A stretch of DNA of 64,000 bases from Candidatus Rubrivivax defluviihabitans (GTDB lineage Bacteria > Pseudomonadota > Gammaproteobacteria > Burkholderiales > Burkholderiaceae_C). Numbering within the stretch: the first letter of the stretch is position 1; every line of letters begins with the position of its first letter. The notes under the pieces were generated by a model that was not told where the DNA came from, searched no databases, and saw only the letters and a list, made by a program, of their open reading frames with translations. Positions 26,739 through 34,910 of the stretch are shown here, piece after piece. A program made the position numbers and the translations under genes. The stretch covers positions 248,001-312,000 of the forward strand of contig JADJMW010000021.1 in the NCBI GenBank assembly GCA_016709385.1, written 5' to 3'.

Positions 26739-27023
26739 TCAGACCACCGTCATCACCACCAGCCAGGCCAGCGCCGCGGCGGCCACGGGCGCCGGCCGCT
26801 GCGCCAGTCGCCACAGGGCGAGACACAGGAACAGGTTGTACGGCATCGGCGCGAAGTGCAGGGCTACCGCCACCGCGCCCGGCGCGCCCATGGCCAGCAA
26901 GGCCAACGCGCCGAAGCTGGCTGCGAGATTGAGCACCGTGCCCACGGCCAGCATGTCGCGCCAGAAGAGCCGCTGCCATGCGATCTGGCCGCGCCAGCGG
27001 CGCGCGAAGAAGCTATCCGGCAT
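26739..27023 (-). CDS. Small hydrophobic membrane protein, unrecognised
   Basis: 94 residues from ATG 27023: a basic N-terminus (FFARRWRGQIAWQRLFWRD), then two or three membrane segments (MLAVGTVLNLAASFGALALLAMG; VALHFAPMPYNLFLCLALW; AAALAWLVVMTVV). No function is recognised. Flanks of 133 bp (26606-26738) and 149 bp (27024-27172) hold no recognised gene. Confidence 0.6.
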   Translation of the reverse strand: MPDSFFARRWRGQIAWQRLFWRDMLAVGTVLNLAASFGALALLAMGAPGAVAVALHFAPMPYNLFLCLALWRLAQRPAPVAAAALAWLVVMTVV

Positions 27024-27172
27024 CAGCTGGGCTACGTGTCCACGGTGTCTGACGACTGCGATTCGGCGCGCTCGGCATGCCACGCCGGCGTGTGCTTCAC
27101 TGCACGGGCTGGCACACCAGGCGCTCCGTCTTCGCCCCTTTGGACACGGCTGCGGGTGAGCTCCATCGCCGG

Positions 27173-27685
27173 CTACCCCAGAAGCTGCGCCACGAGGCGC
27201 ATTGGCAGGAACAACCGACTCGGCTCGGCCTGCAAGGCAATGAATCCGAAACGCCGATAGAAAGAAGCGGCGCTTTCGTCCTTGGCATCGACCACCACTG
27301 CCATCGCCGCAATCTGATCGGCATGGGTCAGGCTGCGATTCAGCGCATCCAGAAGCAGATGTTCCCCGAGACCTTGGCCCTTGGTGGCTTGGTCGACGGC
27401 CAGCCGGCCCAGCAGCGTGACGGGCAGCTGTGGATAGCGCGGCAGCTTGCGGGCCAGGTCGTCCGGCAGGTCGGCGAGGGTCAGCACCGAGGCCGACAGG
27501 GTGTAGTAGCCGAGGACGAGTTGGTCCGGTGGGTCGACGGCGACGAAAGGCGCGGCGACGCGCTTGTCGGCGTCCTGCCATGCCTGCTGCTTCAGGTAGC
27601 GGTCGAGCGCTTTGGAGCCGCAGTGGAAGGCCGTCCGGTCGTGCTGTCGGCCCAGGGGCTCGACAGTGATGCGGGTCAAGTCCAC
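27173..27685 (-). CDS. GNAT acetyltransferase toxin, TacT/AtaT-like
   Basis: 170-residue GCN5-related acetyltransferase. The acetyl-CoA pyrophosphate loop is VDQATKGQGLGEHLL and the C-terminal catalytic-Tyr region is DESAASFYRRFGF. With the upstream DUF1778-type antitoxin it forms the TacAT/AtaRT toxin-antitoxin type, whose toxins acetylate aminoacyl-tRNA. The start is GTG 27685, 3 bp after the antitoxin stop. The exact tRNA target is unknown. Confidence 0.88.
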   Translation of the reverse strand: MDLTRITVEPLGRQHDRTAFHCGSKALDRYLKQQAWQDADKRVAAPFVAVDPPDQLVLGYYTLSASVLTLADLPDDLARKLPRYPQLPVTLLGRLAVDQATKGQGLGEHLLLDALNRSLTHADQIAAMAVVVDAKDESAASFYRRFGFIALQAEPSRLFLPMRLVAQLLG

Positions 27686-27688
27686 CGG

Positions 27689-27994
27689 CTAGGCGCCGGT
27701 GCGTTGGCCACTGCGTTGGCGATAGGCCTTGGCAGCGCGCTTCAGGCGCGCGTTCGGCTCCGGCGGGCTCAACAGGGCCTGCACGAAGGCCAACTGCTCT
27801 TCGCGCGACAGCCGGATCGATTCGTGCTCGGCGATCACCCTGCGCGCAGCGTCCTGCGCGCTGGCGACGACGAACTCGCTCAGCGTGCGGCCGGAGAGTG
27901 CCGCCGCCTGCTGGAGCAGGCTCTTCTGCGCTGCGGATACGCGAGCTTCGAGCCGGGCGTCGCGGGTGGTGTCGGTGGTGTCCTGGTGGGTCAT
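27689..27994 (-). CDS. DUF1778-family antitoxin, TacA-like
   Basis: 101 residues from ATG 27994, preceded by AGGGAG. RLEARVSAAQKSLLQQAAALSGRTLSEFVVASA (about 13-45 in two blocks) is the ribbon-helix-helix core of DUF1778 antitoxins; the tail (LSPPEPNARLKRAAKAYRQ) is the toxin-binding element. It is encoded directly before the GNAT toxin. Confidence 0.88.
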   Translation of the reverse strand: MTHQDTTDTTRDARLEARVSAAQKSLLQQAAALSGRTLSEFVVASAQDAARRVIAEHESIRLSREEQLAFVQALLSPPEPNARLKRAAKAYRQRSGQRTGA

Positions 27995-28012
27995 GGTTAT
28001 CTCCCTGCCTGC

Positions 28013-28041
28013 AATGTACGGCAGGTGTCCGTACCGGGCAA
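28013..28041 (-). promoter_or_regulatory. Promoter and operator of the DUF1778/GNAT module
   Basis: On the minus strand, -35 TTGCCC (28036-28041) and -10 TACATT (28013-28018) are 17 bp apart. A perfect inverted repeat GTACGG-N7-CCGTAC (28016-28034) fills the spacer and overlaps the -10. This is the layout expected for an autorepressing ribbon-helix-helix antitoxin. Confidence 0.65.
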
Positions 28042-28074
28042 GCCGGGCCGGAACTTGCATTGGCGCGGCAGCCC

Positions 28075-28995
28075 TCAAGTCCACCGCGGCATGCGAAACG
28101 GCAGCATGCCCTGCACCGCCGTCGACACCAGGCGCGGGATGTGCAGCGTTTCGTGCACGGCGGTCACGCGCTCGCCCAGCACGCCGGCCTCCAGCACCGA
28201 GCGCACGTAGAACGGCGTGTCCTCCAGCGTCTGCTGCACGCGCGCGGGCACGGCCGCGTCGCTGCGCAGCGTGCGCCCGAGCCGCCACCCGGACCGCGGC
28301 AGCGTTTGCCGCAGCGGGGCCTCGAAAGTCCACGCACGGCCATCGGCGGCGAAGCGCTGCGCGATGACGCGGCCGCCATCGGCGTCATCGCAGGGCCCGG
28401 GGCGCACGTCGTAGATCACCGCCGTGCTGCCGTCGCGCAGGGTGGCGCGCGACCAGTCCCATTCGCTGAAGGCACGCTCCACCGGCTCGTCCCCTTCGTT
28501 GGAATCCAGGTAGGCATGGCCGCTCCAGCGCAGTCCGGGCCGGTCGAACTCGACCTCGACGCGCGAGCAGGGTGCGATCGGCCCCCAGCGGTGGCGGCCC
28601 GCGGCGTCCAGTGCGGCGCTGAAGCCGCACAGCCCCTGCGGATGCAGCCGAACGCGGCCGCGCACGCGGCGCGGCAGCGGCACCGCGATCTCGTCGATGT
28701 CGATCACCAGCGCCTGACCGTCCCAGTGCAGGCGGCTGGCGCCGATCTGCAAGGTGTCGGCACTGCGTTGGAGCTGGCGGCGGCCGCGCTCGGTCATCGT
28801 CCAGCGGTTCGCGCCGCGGCCGTACAACGCCACGTTGAGTGCGACGTGGTTGTCGGCCGCGGCCGGGCCGCGCGACAAGGCGCGCCGGTAGTAGGGCGAG
28901 AAGACGCTGCCGACGAAGGCGATCAGCGTCAGCCCGTGCCGGCCGTCGTCGCTGAGGGCGTCGAGATACCACCAGAGATAGCCGCCCGACGGCAC
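28075..28995 (-). CDS. crtC: Carotenoid 1,2-hydratase CrtC
   Basis: Adds water to the 1,2 double bond of neurosporene/lycopene in spheroidene or spirilloxanthin synthesis. Conserved stretches are GGYLWWYLDALSDDGRHGL and FVGSVFSPYYRRA at the N-terminus and DWSRATLRDGSTAVIYDV in the centre. No in-frame ATG lies near the conserved start; GTG 28995 is the best candidate and gives 306 residues while overlapping crtD by 67 bp. No Shine-Dalgarno site is seen. Last gene of the minus-strand superoperon. Confidence 0.88.
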   Translation of the reverse strand: MPSGGYLWWYLDALSDDGRHGLTLIAFVGSVFSPYYRRALSRGPAAADNHVALNVALYGRGANRWTMTERGRRQLQRSADTLQIGASRLHWDGQALVIDIDEIAVPLPRRVRGRVRLHPQGLCGFSAALDAAGRHRWGPIAPCSRVEVEFDRPGLRWSGHAYLDSNEGDEPVERAFSEWDWSRATLRDGSTAVIYDVRPGPCDDADGGRVIAQRFAADGRAWTFEAPLRQTLPRSGWRLGRTLRSDAAVPARVQQTLEDTPFYVRSVLEAGVLGERVTAVHETLHIPRLVSTAVQGMLPFRMPRWT

Positions 28996-30554
28996 CGGCT
29001 GGTCGAATCGAGGTGCGCCATCAGCGCCGCGGCCGCCAGCCGGCCCGACATGGCCGCCATCGGCACGCCCGGGCCCGGGTGCACGCTGCCCCCCGCCAGG
29101 TACAGGCCCGGCAGCGCGCTCACCGAACCCGGCCTCCTGAACAAGGACATCCAGCCGTGGTTCGCCGCGCCATACAGCGCCCCGCCCGTGGCCGGGAAAA
29201 GCTGGTGGAATTGAGCCGGCGTGGTCGTCACCACCTGCCCGGGCGTGGGGTCGATCTGCAGGCCGCAGTGCTGCAGCAAGGCCAGGCTGCGGGTCAGGCA
29301 TGGGTCAGTCTCCAGGGCGTCGAAGGGACGGCGGTCGCCGTCGGCGGGGGCGTTGACCAGGCACAGCAGGCGTTCGGGTCCGGCCGGCGGTGCGGCGTCG
29401 TTGCCGCGGTCCTGCGCGCAGACGTAGACCGTGCCGTCGCGCGGCAGCCGGCGGTCGCGGAAGACATCGTCGAACTCGCTGCGGTAGTCGCTGCCGAAGA
29501 AGACGTTGTGCCGCGCCAGGGGCAACCCCGCGGTGCGTGTGCGCAGGGCCCAGGTCACGGCCGACAGCGAACGTCTGGACGCCGGCACCGCGGGGGCAGC
29601 AGGGCGGGCTTCGTCGCCCAGCAGGCCTTGCGCCAGCGCATTCGCATCGCCGTTGAAGACCACCGCATCGGCCGCCAGCTCGCGCCCGTCGGCGAGCTGC
29701 ACGCCGCAGGCGCGGCCGTGGCGCACCAGGATGCGCCGGCAGGCCTGGCCGAAGTGCAGCGTGGCGCCGCGCTCGCGCGCCAGCTGCGCCAGTGCGCGCG
29801 GCAGCGCGTGCATGCCGCCTTGCACCGACCAGACGCCGCTTTGTTCCACGTGCGCGATCAGCATCAAGGTGGCCGGCGCCTGCCAGGGCGAAGCGCCGCA
29901 GTAGGTGGCGTAGCGGCCGAAGAGCTGGCGCAGGCGGGGGTCGTGGAAGTGGTGACCGAGCCGCGACCACAGCGTGGCGAACGGGCCCAGGCCGGTCAGC
30001 GTGGCCAGCCCCGCCGGGCCCAGGTCGCGGATCATGCGCAGCACGCTGGGCTTGGGCGAGCGGATGTGCGGGCCTTCCAGCCGCGCGTAAACGCCCTGCG
30101 CCTCGGCACAGAAGGCCAGGTAACGACGGCCCTCGGCGGGGCCGGAAAACTCTGCGATGGCATCGGCCGAGGCCTGCACGCCGGCATGCAGGTCGAGCTG
30201 CTGCGCGCGGCCGTCGGCGCCCGGTCGCCAGGCGTGCCGCGCCAGGATCGACAGCGGCTGCAGCGCCACCAGCGCGTCCAGCGAACTGCCGGCCTCGGCC
30301 AGGATCTCGTCGAACACCCAGCGCATGGTGAACACGGTGGGGCCGGCGTCGATGTGCGCACCCTCCACCTGAACCTGGCGCATCTTGCCGCCGGGCTCGG
30401 CGGCCGCTTCGACCAGCGTCACCTGCAGGCCGCGACAGGCCAGCAGCAGCGCGCTGACGAGGCCGCCGATGCCTGCGCCGACGACGACGACGCGGTGGTC
30501 GTGGCCTGGCGACGAGGCGGCGCGGCGCGCGCGCGGTGCCGCTGCCTCAGCCAT
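28929..30554 (-). CDS. crtD: Methoxyneurosporene (3,4-) dehydrogenase CrtD
   Basis: CrtI-family FAD enzyme introducing the C3-C4 double bond. The motif VVVGAGIGGLVSALLLA at about 22-38 is followed by VEAAAEPGGKMR; the C-terminal signature LYLAGGSVHPGPGVPMAAMSG is intact. From ATG 30554 it has 541 residues. It overlaps crtA by 8 bp and runs past the crtC start, so its last 20 or so residues are encoded in the crtC overlap. Confidence 0.92.
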   Translation of the reverse strand: MAEAAAPRARRAASSPGHDHRVVVVGAGIGGLVSALLLACRGLQVTLVEAAAEPGGKMRQVQVEGAHIDAGPTVFTMRWVFDEILAEAGSSLDALVALQPLSILARHAWRPGADGRAQQLDLHAGVQASADAIAEFSGPAEGRRYLAFCAEAQGVYARLEGPHIRSPKPSVLRMIRDLGPAGLATLTGLGPFATLWSRLGHHFHDPRLRQLFGRYATYCGASPWQAPATLMLIAHVEQSGVWSVQGGMHALPRALAQLARERGATLHFGQACRRILVRHGRACGVQLADGRELAADAVVFNGDANALAQGLLGDEARPAAPAVPASRRSLSAVTWALRTRTAGLPLARHNVFFGSDYRSEFDDVFRDRRLPRDGTVYVCAQDRGNDAAPPAGPERLLCLVNAPADGDRRPFDALETDPCLTRSLALLQHCGLQIDPTPGQVVTTTPAQFHQLFPATGGALYGAANHGWMSLFRRPGSVSALPGLYLAGGSVHPGPGVPMAAMSGRLAAAALMAHLDSTSRCRRAAISGGISTPSATTAGTG

Positions 30555-31329
30555 AGGTCCGGCCCTTCCAGGTGCCGCTGAGCTGCAGCAGCGCGAAGCG
30601 CACGAACATCGATTCGCTGAACTGGTTCTGGCCATAGGCGGCGCGGATGGCGGCCAGATGCGCGCCGCTGCGCGCATAGGCGTCCATCGCGGCCTGGCTT
30701 TCCCAGACGCTGAAGGTGGCCTGGCGCAGCAGCGGTGCCTCGCCCAGGCCCATGGCGAGCAGGCAACCTTCGGCCCGCTCCAGCGCGGCCTCGGCGGGTG
30801 GCGAGTTGCGCCAGAAGGCCCAGGCCTTGTGCGGCCGGATCGACGCGCGCGTGAGCGACGCCACGCGGCCGCCGGCGGCAGGCGCGGCGGTGACGGCGAT
30901 GCCCTGGCCGCTCCAGCTGCCGCGGCTCGCCGTGGCGCGCAGCTTGGCGATGCACAGTTCGCCGGCATGGTTGCGGTAGGCCTGCATCACCGGCGACGCA
31001 GCGATGAAGGCATCGGCGTCGCGCTCGCGGTCGAAGAGCGCGAACAGACCCTGGCGCCGCAGGCTGGGCCGCAGTCCGAAGCCGCCGCGCTGGCCGCTGC
31101 CCAGGGCCTTGGCGAAGCGCAGACCGGGAACCTGGCGCAGCGGCAGGGCGCCGAGCGCCACGCGCGACCAGCCCCACAGCAGCGCGCCCGGCGCCAGTTC
31201 GACGAGCAGCAGCACGGCGACCGGGCCGCCGCTGCTGGCCTCGGCGTCCGCCGCCCGGTCGGTCGGCGGCGCCTTCGGTTCGCGCCATGCCGCCTCGGCG
31301 GCCGTGCGGCGCAGGCCCGTGCCCGTCAT
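30547..31329 (-). CDS. crtA: Spheroidene monooxygenase CrtA
   Basis: Oxygen-dependent enzyme that converts spheroidene to spheroidenone (or 2-ketospirilloxanthin). 260 residues; the family stretches FWRNSPPAEAALERAEGC and ATFSVWESQAAMDAYARSG are clear. ATG 31329 lies 50 bp after the pufC stop, as in the Rubrivivax order puf-crtADC. The first 40 residues are poorly conserved, so the start is less certain. Confidence 0.9.
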   Translation of the reverse strand: MTGTGLRRTAAEAAWREPKAPPTDRAADAEASSGGPVAVLLLVELAPGALLWGWSRVALGALPLRQVPGLRFAKALGSGQRGGFGLRPSLRRQGLFALFDRERDADAFIAASPVMQAYRNHAGELCIAKLRATASRGSWSGQGIAVTAAPAAGGRVASLTRASIRPHKAWAFWRNSPPAEAALERAEGCLLAMGLGEAPLLRQATFSVWESQAAMDAYARSGAHLAAIRAAYGQNQFSESMFVRFALLQLSGTWKGRTYG

Positions 31330-31379
31330 GTCCCGGGTGCCGAACGCACGACCGCCACTGCCCGACGGGCCAGCACCGG

Positions 31380-32741
31380 CTACTTCTCGATGACCACCTC
31401 GACGCGGCGGGCCTCGGGATCCTCGCCGCTCAGGTTGGCCGCCGTCTGCGCCGGCTTGGCCAGGATGACACGCGCTTCCGGCACGCCGGCCGCCAGCATG
31501 GCATCGCGCACCGTGAAGGCGCGCTGCTTGGCCAGTTCGTGGTTGTGCTCCACGTTGCCTGCGGCCGAGTGGTAACCGGAGATGCGCGCCTTGGCCTGTC
31601 TGTCGGTGGCCATCGTCGCCACCAGCAGGTCCAGACCCTTGGCCTGCTCGCCTTCGAGCACCGGCGTGTCGACGCCGAAATACAGCACCGAGCGCCGCGC
31701 CTCGGCCACCGGCGGTGGCAGGCCGTCGCTGGGTGCGGCCGGCGCCAGCAGCGCCGGGTAGTCCTTGGCCATCGGCGCGCCGTACAGCGGCTTGTACACG
31801 CCCTGGTGGCAGGTGGCGCAGTTGACCTTGGCCACATCGCCGGTGGGCCCCAGGCGAGCAGCCGGGAAGGCGGCAGTGAGCGGCACGATGTACTGATTGT
31901 TCAGGTCGCGCGTCATGCGGATGCCGTGCCAGGCGGTGGTGCGCTGCGGCGGCGCGCCGTCCCATTCCTTGAAGTTGCGCGTGTTGTGGCAATAGGTGCA
32001 GTTGACTCCCAGGCTGTTCGACAGGTGCATCATCAGGCCGTAGGTCTGCTCGGTGTGCACGATGGATGCCACGTGATCGCTGGGCAGTGCCGTGGCGCCG
32101 CCCACGCCGATGGTCTGCGCACCCAGCAGGTAGGGGCCGAACGGGTCGTAAGGCAGCGAACTGAGCCCCACCACCTTCAGCGGGGTGTTCTGGCCGGCCT
32201 TGTCGCCGATGAAGTTGGCGTTGGCGCGCGGCGGCTCGGGAGCGAACCACACGTTGGCCGGAACGGCCTTGCCGCGGTGGCAGGTGTAGCAGGTGACACC
32301 GGTGGCCGCCACGTGCGGCTTCCAGTCGGCGTTGATGTGCTGCGTCATCTGGATCATGCGCCGCGCCACGACCTTGGTGTATTTGCTGTCGTCGCCCAGG
32401 TTCTCCGGGTTGTGGCAGTAGTTGCAGCCCTCCTGCGGCGCGATCCAGGCCGTGATGGCCGCCATCTGGCGCGTGAATTCGCCGATGCTCAGGTGGCCCA
32501 GCAGCTGCAGGTTCTTGTAGATCTGCCCGGCCTTGGGGCCGTCGGGGCTGGCGGCCTCGGTGACCGGCGGCGCCTGGTTGGACTCGGCCACGATCACCGC
32601 CGTGCGCGGGTTGTAGACCAGTTCCATGCCGGTGCCGCGGTAGCCGCGCTGCACGGTGTCGACCGGCGGGCGCTCGCAGCCGGCGAGCAGGGTGGTGGCT
32701 GCCAGCAGCGCGGCCAGCGCGGTGTTGAGCAGGGCTCTCAT
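31380..32741 (-). CDS. pufC: Tetraheme reaction-centre cytochrome PufC with OmpA-like C-terminal domain
   Basis: Periplasmic lipoprotein that re-reduces the photo-oxidised special pair. A lipobox (LLAGC, Cys22) follows a signal peptide. Four c-type heme sites are present: CNYCH (106-110), CYTCH (151-155), CTYCH (248-252), CATCH (308-312). Residues about 349-453 form an extra OmpA-like domain (ARISGYHSAAGNVEHNHEL, KQRAFTVRDAML, ending RRVEVVIEK). The family's Arg is present, but the usual H-T-D aspartate is replaced (Y-H-S). 453 residues against roughly 340-370 for ordinary PufC. The start overlaps the pufM stop by one base. Confidence 0.94.
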   Translation of the reverse strand: MRALLNTALAALLAATTLLAGCERPPVDTVQRGYRGTGMELVYNPRTAVIVAESNQAPPVTEAASPDGPKAGQIYKNLQLLGHLSIGEFTRQMAAITAWIAPQEGCNYCHNPENLGDDSKYTKVVARRMIQMTQHINADWKPHVAATGVTCYTCHRGKAVPANVWFAPEPPRANANFIGDKAGQNTPLKVVGLSSLPYDPFGPYLLGAQTIGVGGATALPSDHVASIVHTEQTYGLMMHLSNSLGVNCTYCHNTRNFKEWDGAPPQRTTAWHGIRMTRDLNNQYIVPLTAAFPAARLGPTGDVAKVNCATCHQGVYKPLYGAPMAKDYPALLAPAAPSDGLPPPVAEARRSVLYFGVDTPVLEGEQAKGLDLLVATMATDRQAKARISGYHSAAGNVEHNHELAKQRAFTVRDAMLAAGVPEARVILAKPAQTAANLSGEDPEARRVEVVIEK

Positions 32742-33721
32742 CACTTCACCCCCTGCAGCAGCGTGGCCGGGTCCACCGACGGCGGGAAGACCGGTGGGTA
32801 GGGCGGCGCCACGCCGTGTTTCATGGCCCACAGGTACCAGTTGTCGACCACGGTGCCGGTGAGCAGGATGCCGATGCCGCCGGCCAGCGGGCACAGCACG
32901 GCGAACCACCACGCCCAGCGGTGGATGGATTCGGTGGTGGCGTTGAAGCCCATGGTCCAGCGCCAGAACAGGGCCGCGCGCTCGCTCGCGGTGCCGCGGT
33001 CGGCGATCTGCTCCAGTTCACGCTCGCCGCCGAAGCGGCTGACGGCCAGGATGGTGGCGCCGTGCATGGCGAACAGCAGCGTGGCGCCATACAGGAACGC
33101 GATGGAAAGCGCGTGGAAGGGGTTGTAGAACAGGTTGCCGTAGCGGATGGAGAAGGCCGCCGTCCAGTCCAGGTGCGGGAAGATGCCGAAGGGCACGGCC
33201 TCGCTCCAGCTGCCCATCAGCACCGGGCGGATGAAGCCCAGCACCAGGAACAGCCAGATCGCCGCCGCGAAGGCCCAGGCCACGTGCGTGCCCATGCCCA
33301 GAGCCCGCGCCCGCGTATACATGCGCAGCCACCACAGCAGGATCGAGACGGTGAGGAAGCCGCCGGCCATGAGCCACCAGCCGCCCTGGTTCAGCGGCGG
33401 CAGCGACAGGCCGTATTCCGGCGGCGGCGGCTCCAGCGACAGCCAGAACAGCTGGCGGATGAACTGGACGATGTCCCAGTTCACCTGCGCCAGCATGTTG
33501 AAGCCGATGATGTTGAAGGCAGCGATGCCGAAGATCAGCGAGGCCACGCCCAGGCTGCCCAGGTAGACGGGCCCCACCTGCGGCATGCCGATGCGACCGA
33601 ACAGGTGCACCTGCGGCAAATCGGTGCCGGTGCGCGGGCCGTGGCCGGCCCCCAGCGGCACGCCCAGGTTGGCCGGCCCGACGGCCTGCACCTGCGTGAA
33701 GAGATTCTGGTATTCAGCCAT
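32741..33721 (-). CDS. pufM: Reaction centre M subunit PufM
   Basis: Membrane subunit binding half of the special pair, the non-haem iron and quinone QA. Five spans; the conserved region YNPFHALSIAFLYGATLLFAMHG contains the special-pair and iron-ligand histidines. 326 residues. It follows pufL by 18 bp. A C-terminal extension (about 305-326) is consistent with species that bind a PufC cytochrome. Confidence 0.97.
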   Translation of the reverse strand: MAEYQNLFTQVQAVGPANLGVPLGAGHGPRTGTDLPQVHLFGRIGMPQVGPVYLGSLGVASLIFGIAAFNIIGFNMLAQVNWDIVQFIRQLFWLSLEPPPPEYGLSLPPLNQGGWWLMAGGFLTVSILLWWLRMYTRARALGMGTHVAWAFAAAIWLFLVLGFIRPVLMGSWSEAVPFGIFPHLDWTAAFSIRYGNLFYNPFHALSIAFLYGATLLFAMHGATILAVSRFGGERELEQIADRGTASERAALFWRWTMGFNATTESIHRWAWWFAVLCPLAGGIGILLTGTVVDNWYLWAMKHGVAPPYPPVFPPSVDPATLLQGVK

Positions 33722-33739
33722 GTCTTTGCTCCTGCCCGC

Positions 33740-34579
33740 TCATTGCAGCGGCCATTGCGACCAGATCGGAAGGTTCAGCCACCAGCCCCACCACTCGGGC
33801 CAGCCGCGCGTCCAGAAGGGACCGCTGATGACGATGCACACGGCGCTGAAGAACACCGCCGCCAGCGCCAGGAACAGGCCCAGCCGGTGGATGCCCAGGG
33901 CGCCGATGGAGTAGCCCACGGCGTCGCGGAAGAAGGTGTCCTCGTAGTCGGCCGTCTTCATGGCCTCGCCCTTCTTCGGGTTGCTGGCCGAGAGGATCAG
34001 CCCGCCGTGCAGCGACAGCGCCAGCGTCGTCGTGAAGAAGAAGCTGATGGCGATCATGTGCGCCGGGTTGTAGTGGAAGTGCAGGTACTGGTAGCCGACG
34101 TTGGACACCCAGTCCAGGTGGCTGAAGATGCCGTACGGGAAACCGTGGCCCCAGGCCCCCATCAGCACCGGACGGATCACGACCAGCGTGACGTAGGCCA
34201 GGATCGCCATGCCGAAGGCCCAGGGCACATGCAACCCCATGCCCAGCTTGCGGCAGATTTCGGCTTCTCGCAGCGCCCACGAGACGAAGGCGCCGATGGC
34301 GCACACCGTGATCAGCTGCCACAGCCCGCCTTCGAGCAGCGGCGCCATGGCCAGCCCGTAGCTCAGGTCGGGCGGCGCGATGCTGATCTGCCACAGGTTC
34401 CAGGTGGGGCCTTGCGAGGCCCCCCACAGGATCAGCGCCGTGCCCAGCGCCGAGAAAAAGATCGTCGTCACGCCGAAGAAGCCGACGTAGAACGGACCGA
34501 CCCAGAAATCGAACAAGTCGCCGCCGACGAGGGTACCCCCGCGCACGCGATACTTTTTCTCGAAACTCAGCATGGCCAT
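33740..34579 (-). CDS. pufL: Reaction centre L subunit PufL
   Basis: Membrane subunit partner of PufM. Five spans; YQYLHFHYNPAHMIAISFFF holds the bacteriochlorophyll-ligand histidines, and LSFEKKYRVRGGTLVGGDLF is the usual N-terminus. ATG 34579 is preceded by GGAGG at 8 bp; an in-frame ATG two codons later (34573) is an alternative. 279 residues. Hairpins precede it in the pufA-pufL spacer. Confidence 0.97.
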   Translation of the reverse strand: MAMLSFEKKYRVRGGTLVGGDLFDFWVGPFYVGFFGVTTIFFSALGTALILWGASQGPTWNLWQISIAPPDLSYGLAMAPLLEGGLWQLITVCAIGAFVSWALREAEICRKLGMGLHVPWAFGMAILAYVTLVVIRPVLMGAWGHGFPYGIFSHLDWVSNVGYQYLHFHYNPAHMIAISFFFTTTLALSLHGGLILSASNPKKGEAMKTADYEDTFFRDAVGYSIGALGIHRLGLFLALAAVFFSAVCIVISGPFWTRGWPEWWGWWLNLPIWSQWPLQ

Positions 34580-34615
34580 TTCTCGAACCTCCACGCCGCG
34601 CGGCGGGCCGTGCGG

Positions 34616-34672
34616 CGAACAATCGTTCGGCAGGCAGGCGGGTTCGGGCCCCATGGACCCGGCCCCGCCTGC
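34616..34672 (-). promoter_or_regulatory. pufA-pufL intercistronic RNA hairpins
   Basis: A perfect 9-bp inverted repeat (GCAGGCGGG 34634-34642 with CCCGCCTGC 34664-34672) encloses a G/C-rich inner pairing. A second small hairpin CGAAC-aatc-GTTCG lies at 34616-34629. In Rhodobacter, hairpins here protect the upstream pufBA mRNA and set the LH1:RC ratio; the same role is inferred. Confidence 0.65.
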
Positions 34673-34694
34673 ATGCACTGCGGCGGGTGGGCCG

Positions 34695-34898
34695 CTATTT
34701 CGTCAACGTGTTGGACGCCACGGCCACCGGCATCGGCGCGTTGAGCGCCGCCACCTTGGCCGTTCGCGGGCCGTCCATCCAGTTGAACTTGTTCGTGCTG
34801 AGCAGGATGAGATGAATCATCACTGCCAAGCCAAACAGAAAAACCGCGAGTGCGACCATCGTTCGCACCGGGTCGAAAAGACGCCAGATTCTCCACAT
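34695..34898 (-). CDS. pufA: LH1 alpha polypeptide PufA
   Basis: Core antenna alpha chain, 67 residues. MWRIWRLFDPVR is the membrane-surface segment and IHLILLST contains the bacteriochlorophyll-ligand histidine in the single span. An Ala/Val-rich tail of about 20 residues follows. GGAG lies upstream of ATG 34898. Unusually, it is separated from pufB by another small gene. Confidence 0.96.
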   Translation of the reverse strand: MWRIWRLFDPVRTMVALAVFLFGLAVMIHLILLSTNKFNWMDGPRTAKVAALNAPMPVAVASNTLTK

Positions 34899-34910
34899 GA
34901 TTCCAAGCTC

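Noticed and set aside
30547..32250. Open frame extending crtA upstream to 567 codons
   Set aside because: The upstream part is antisense-like frame noise within pufC; conserved CrtA sequence and ATG 31329 set the real start.
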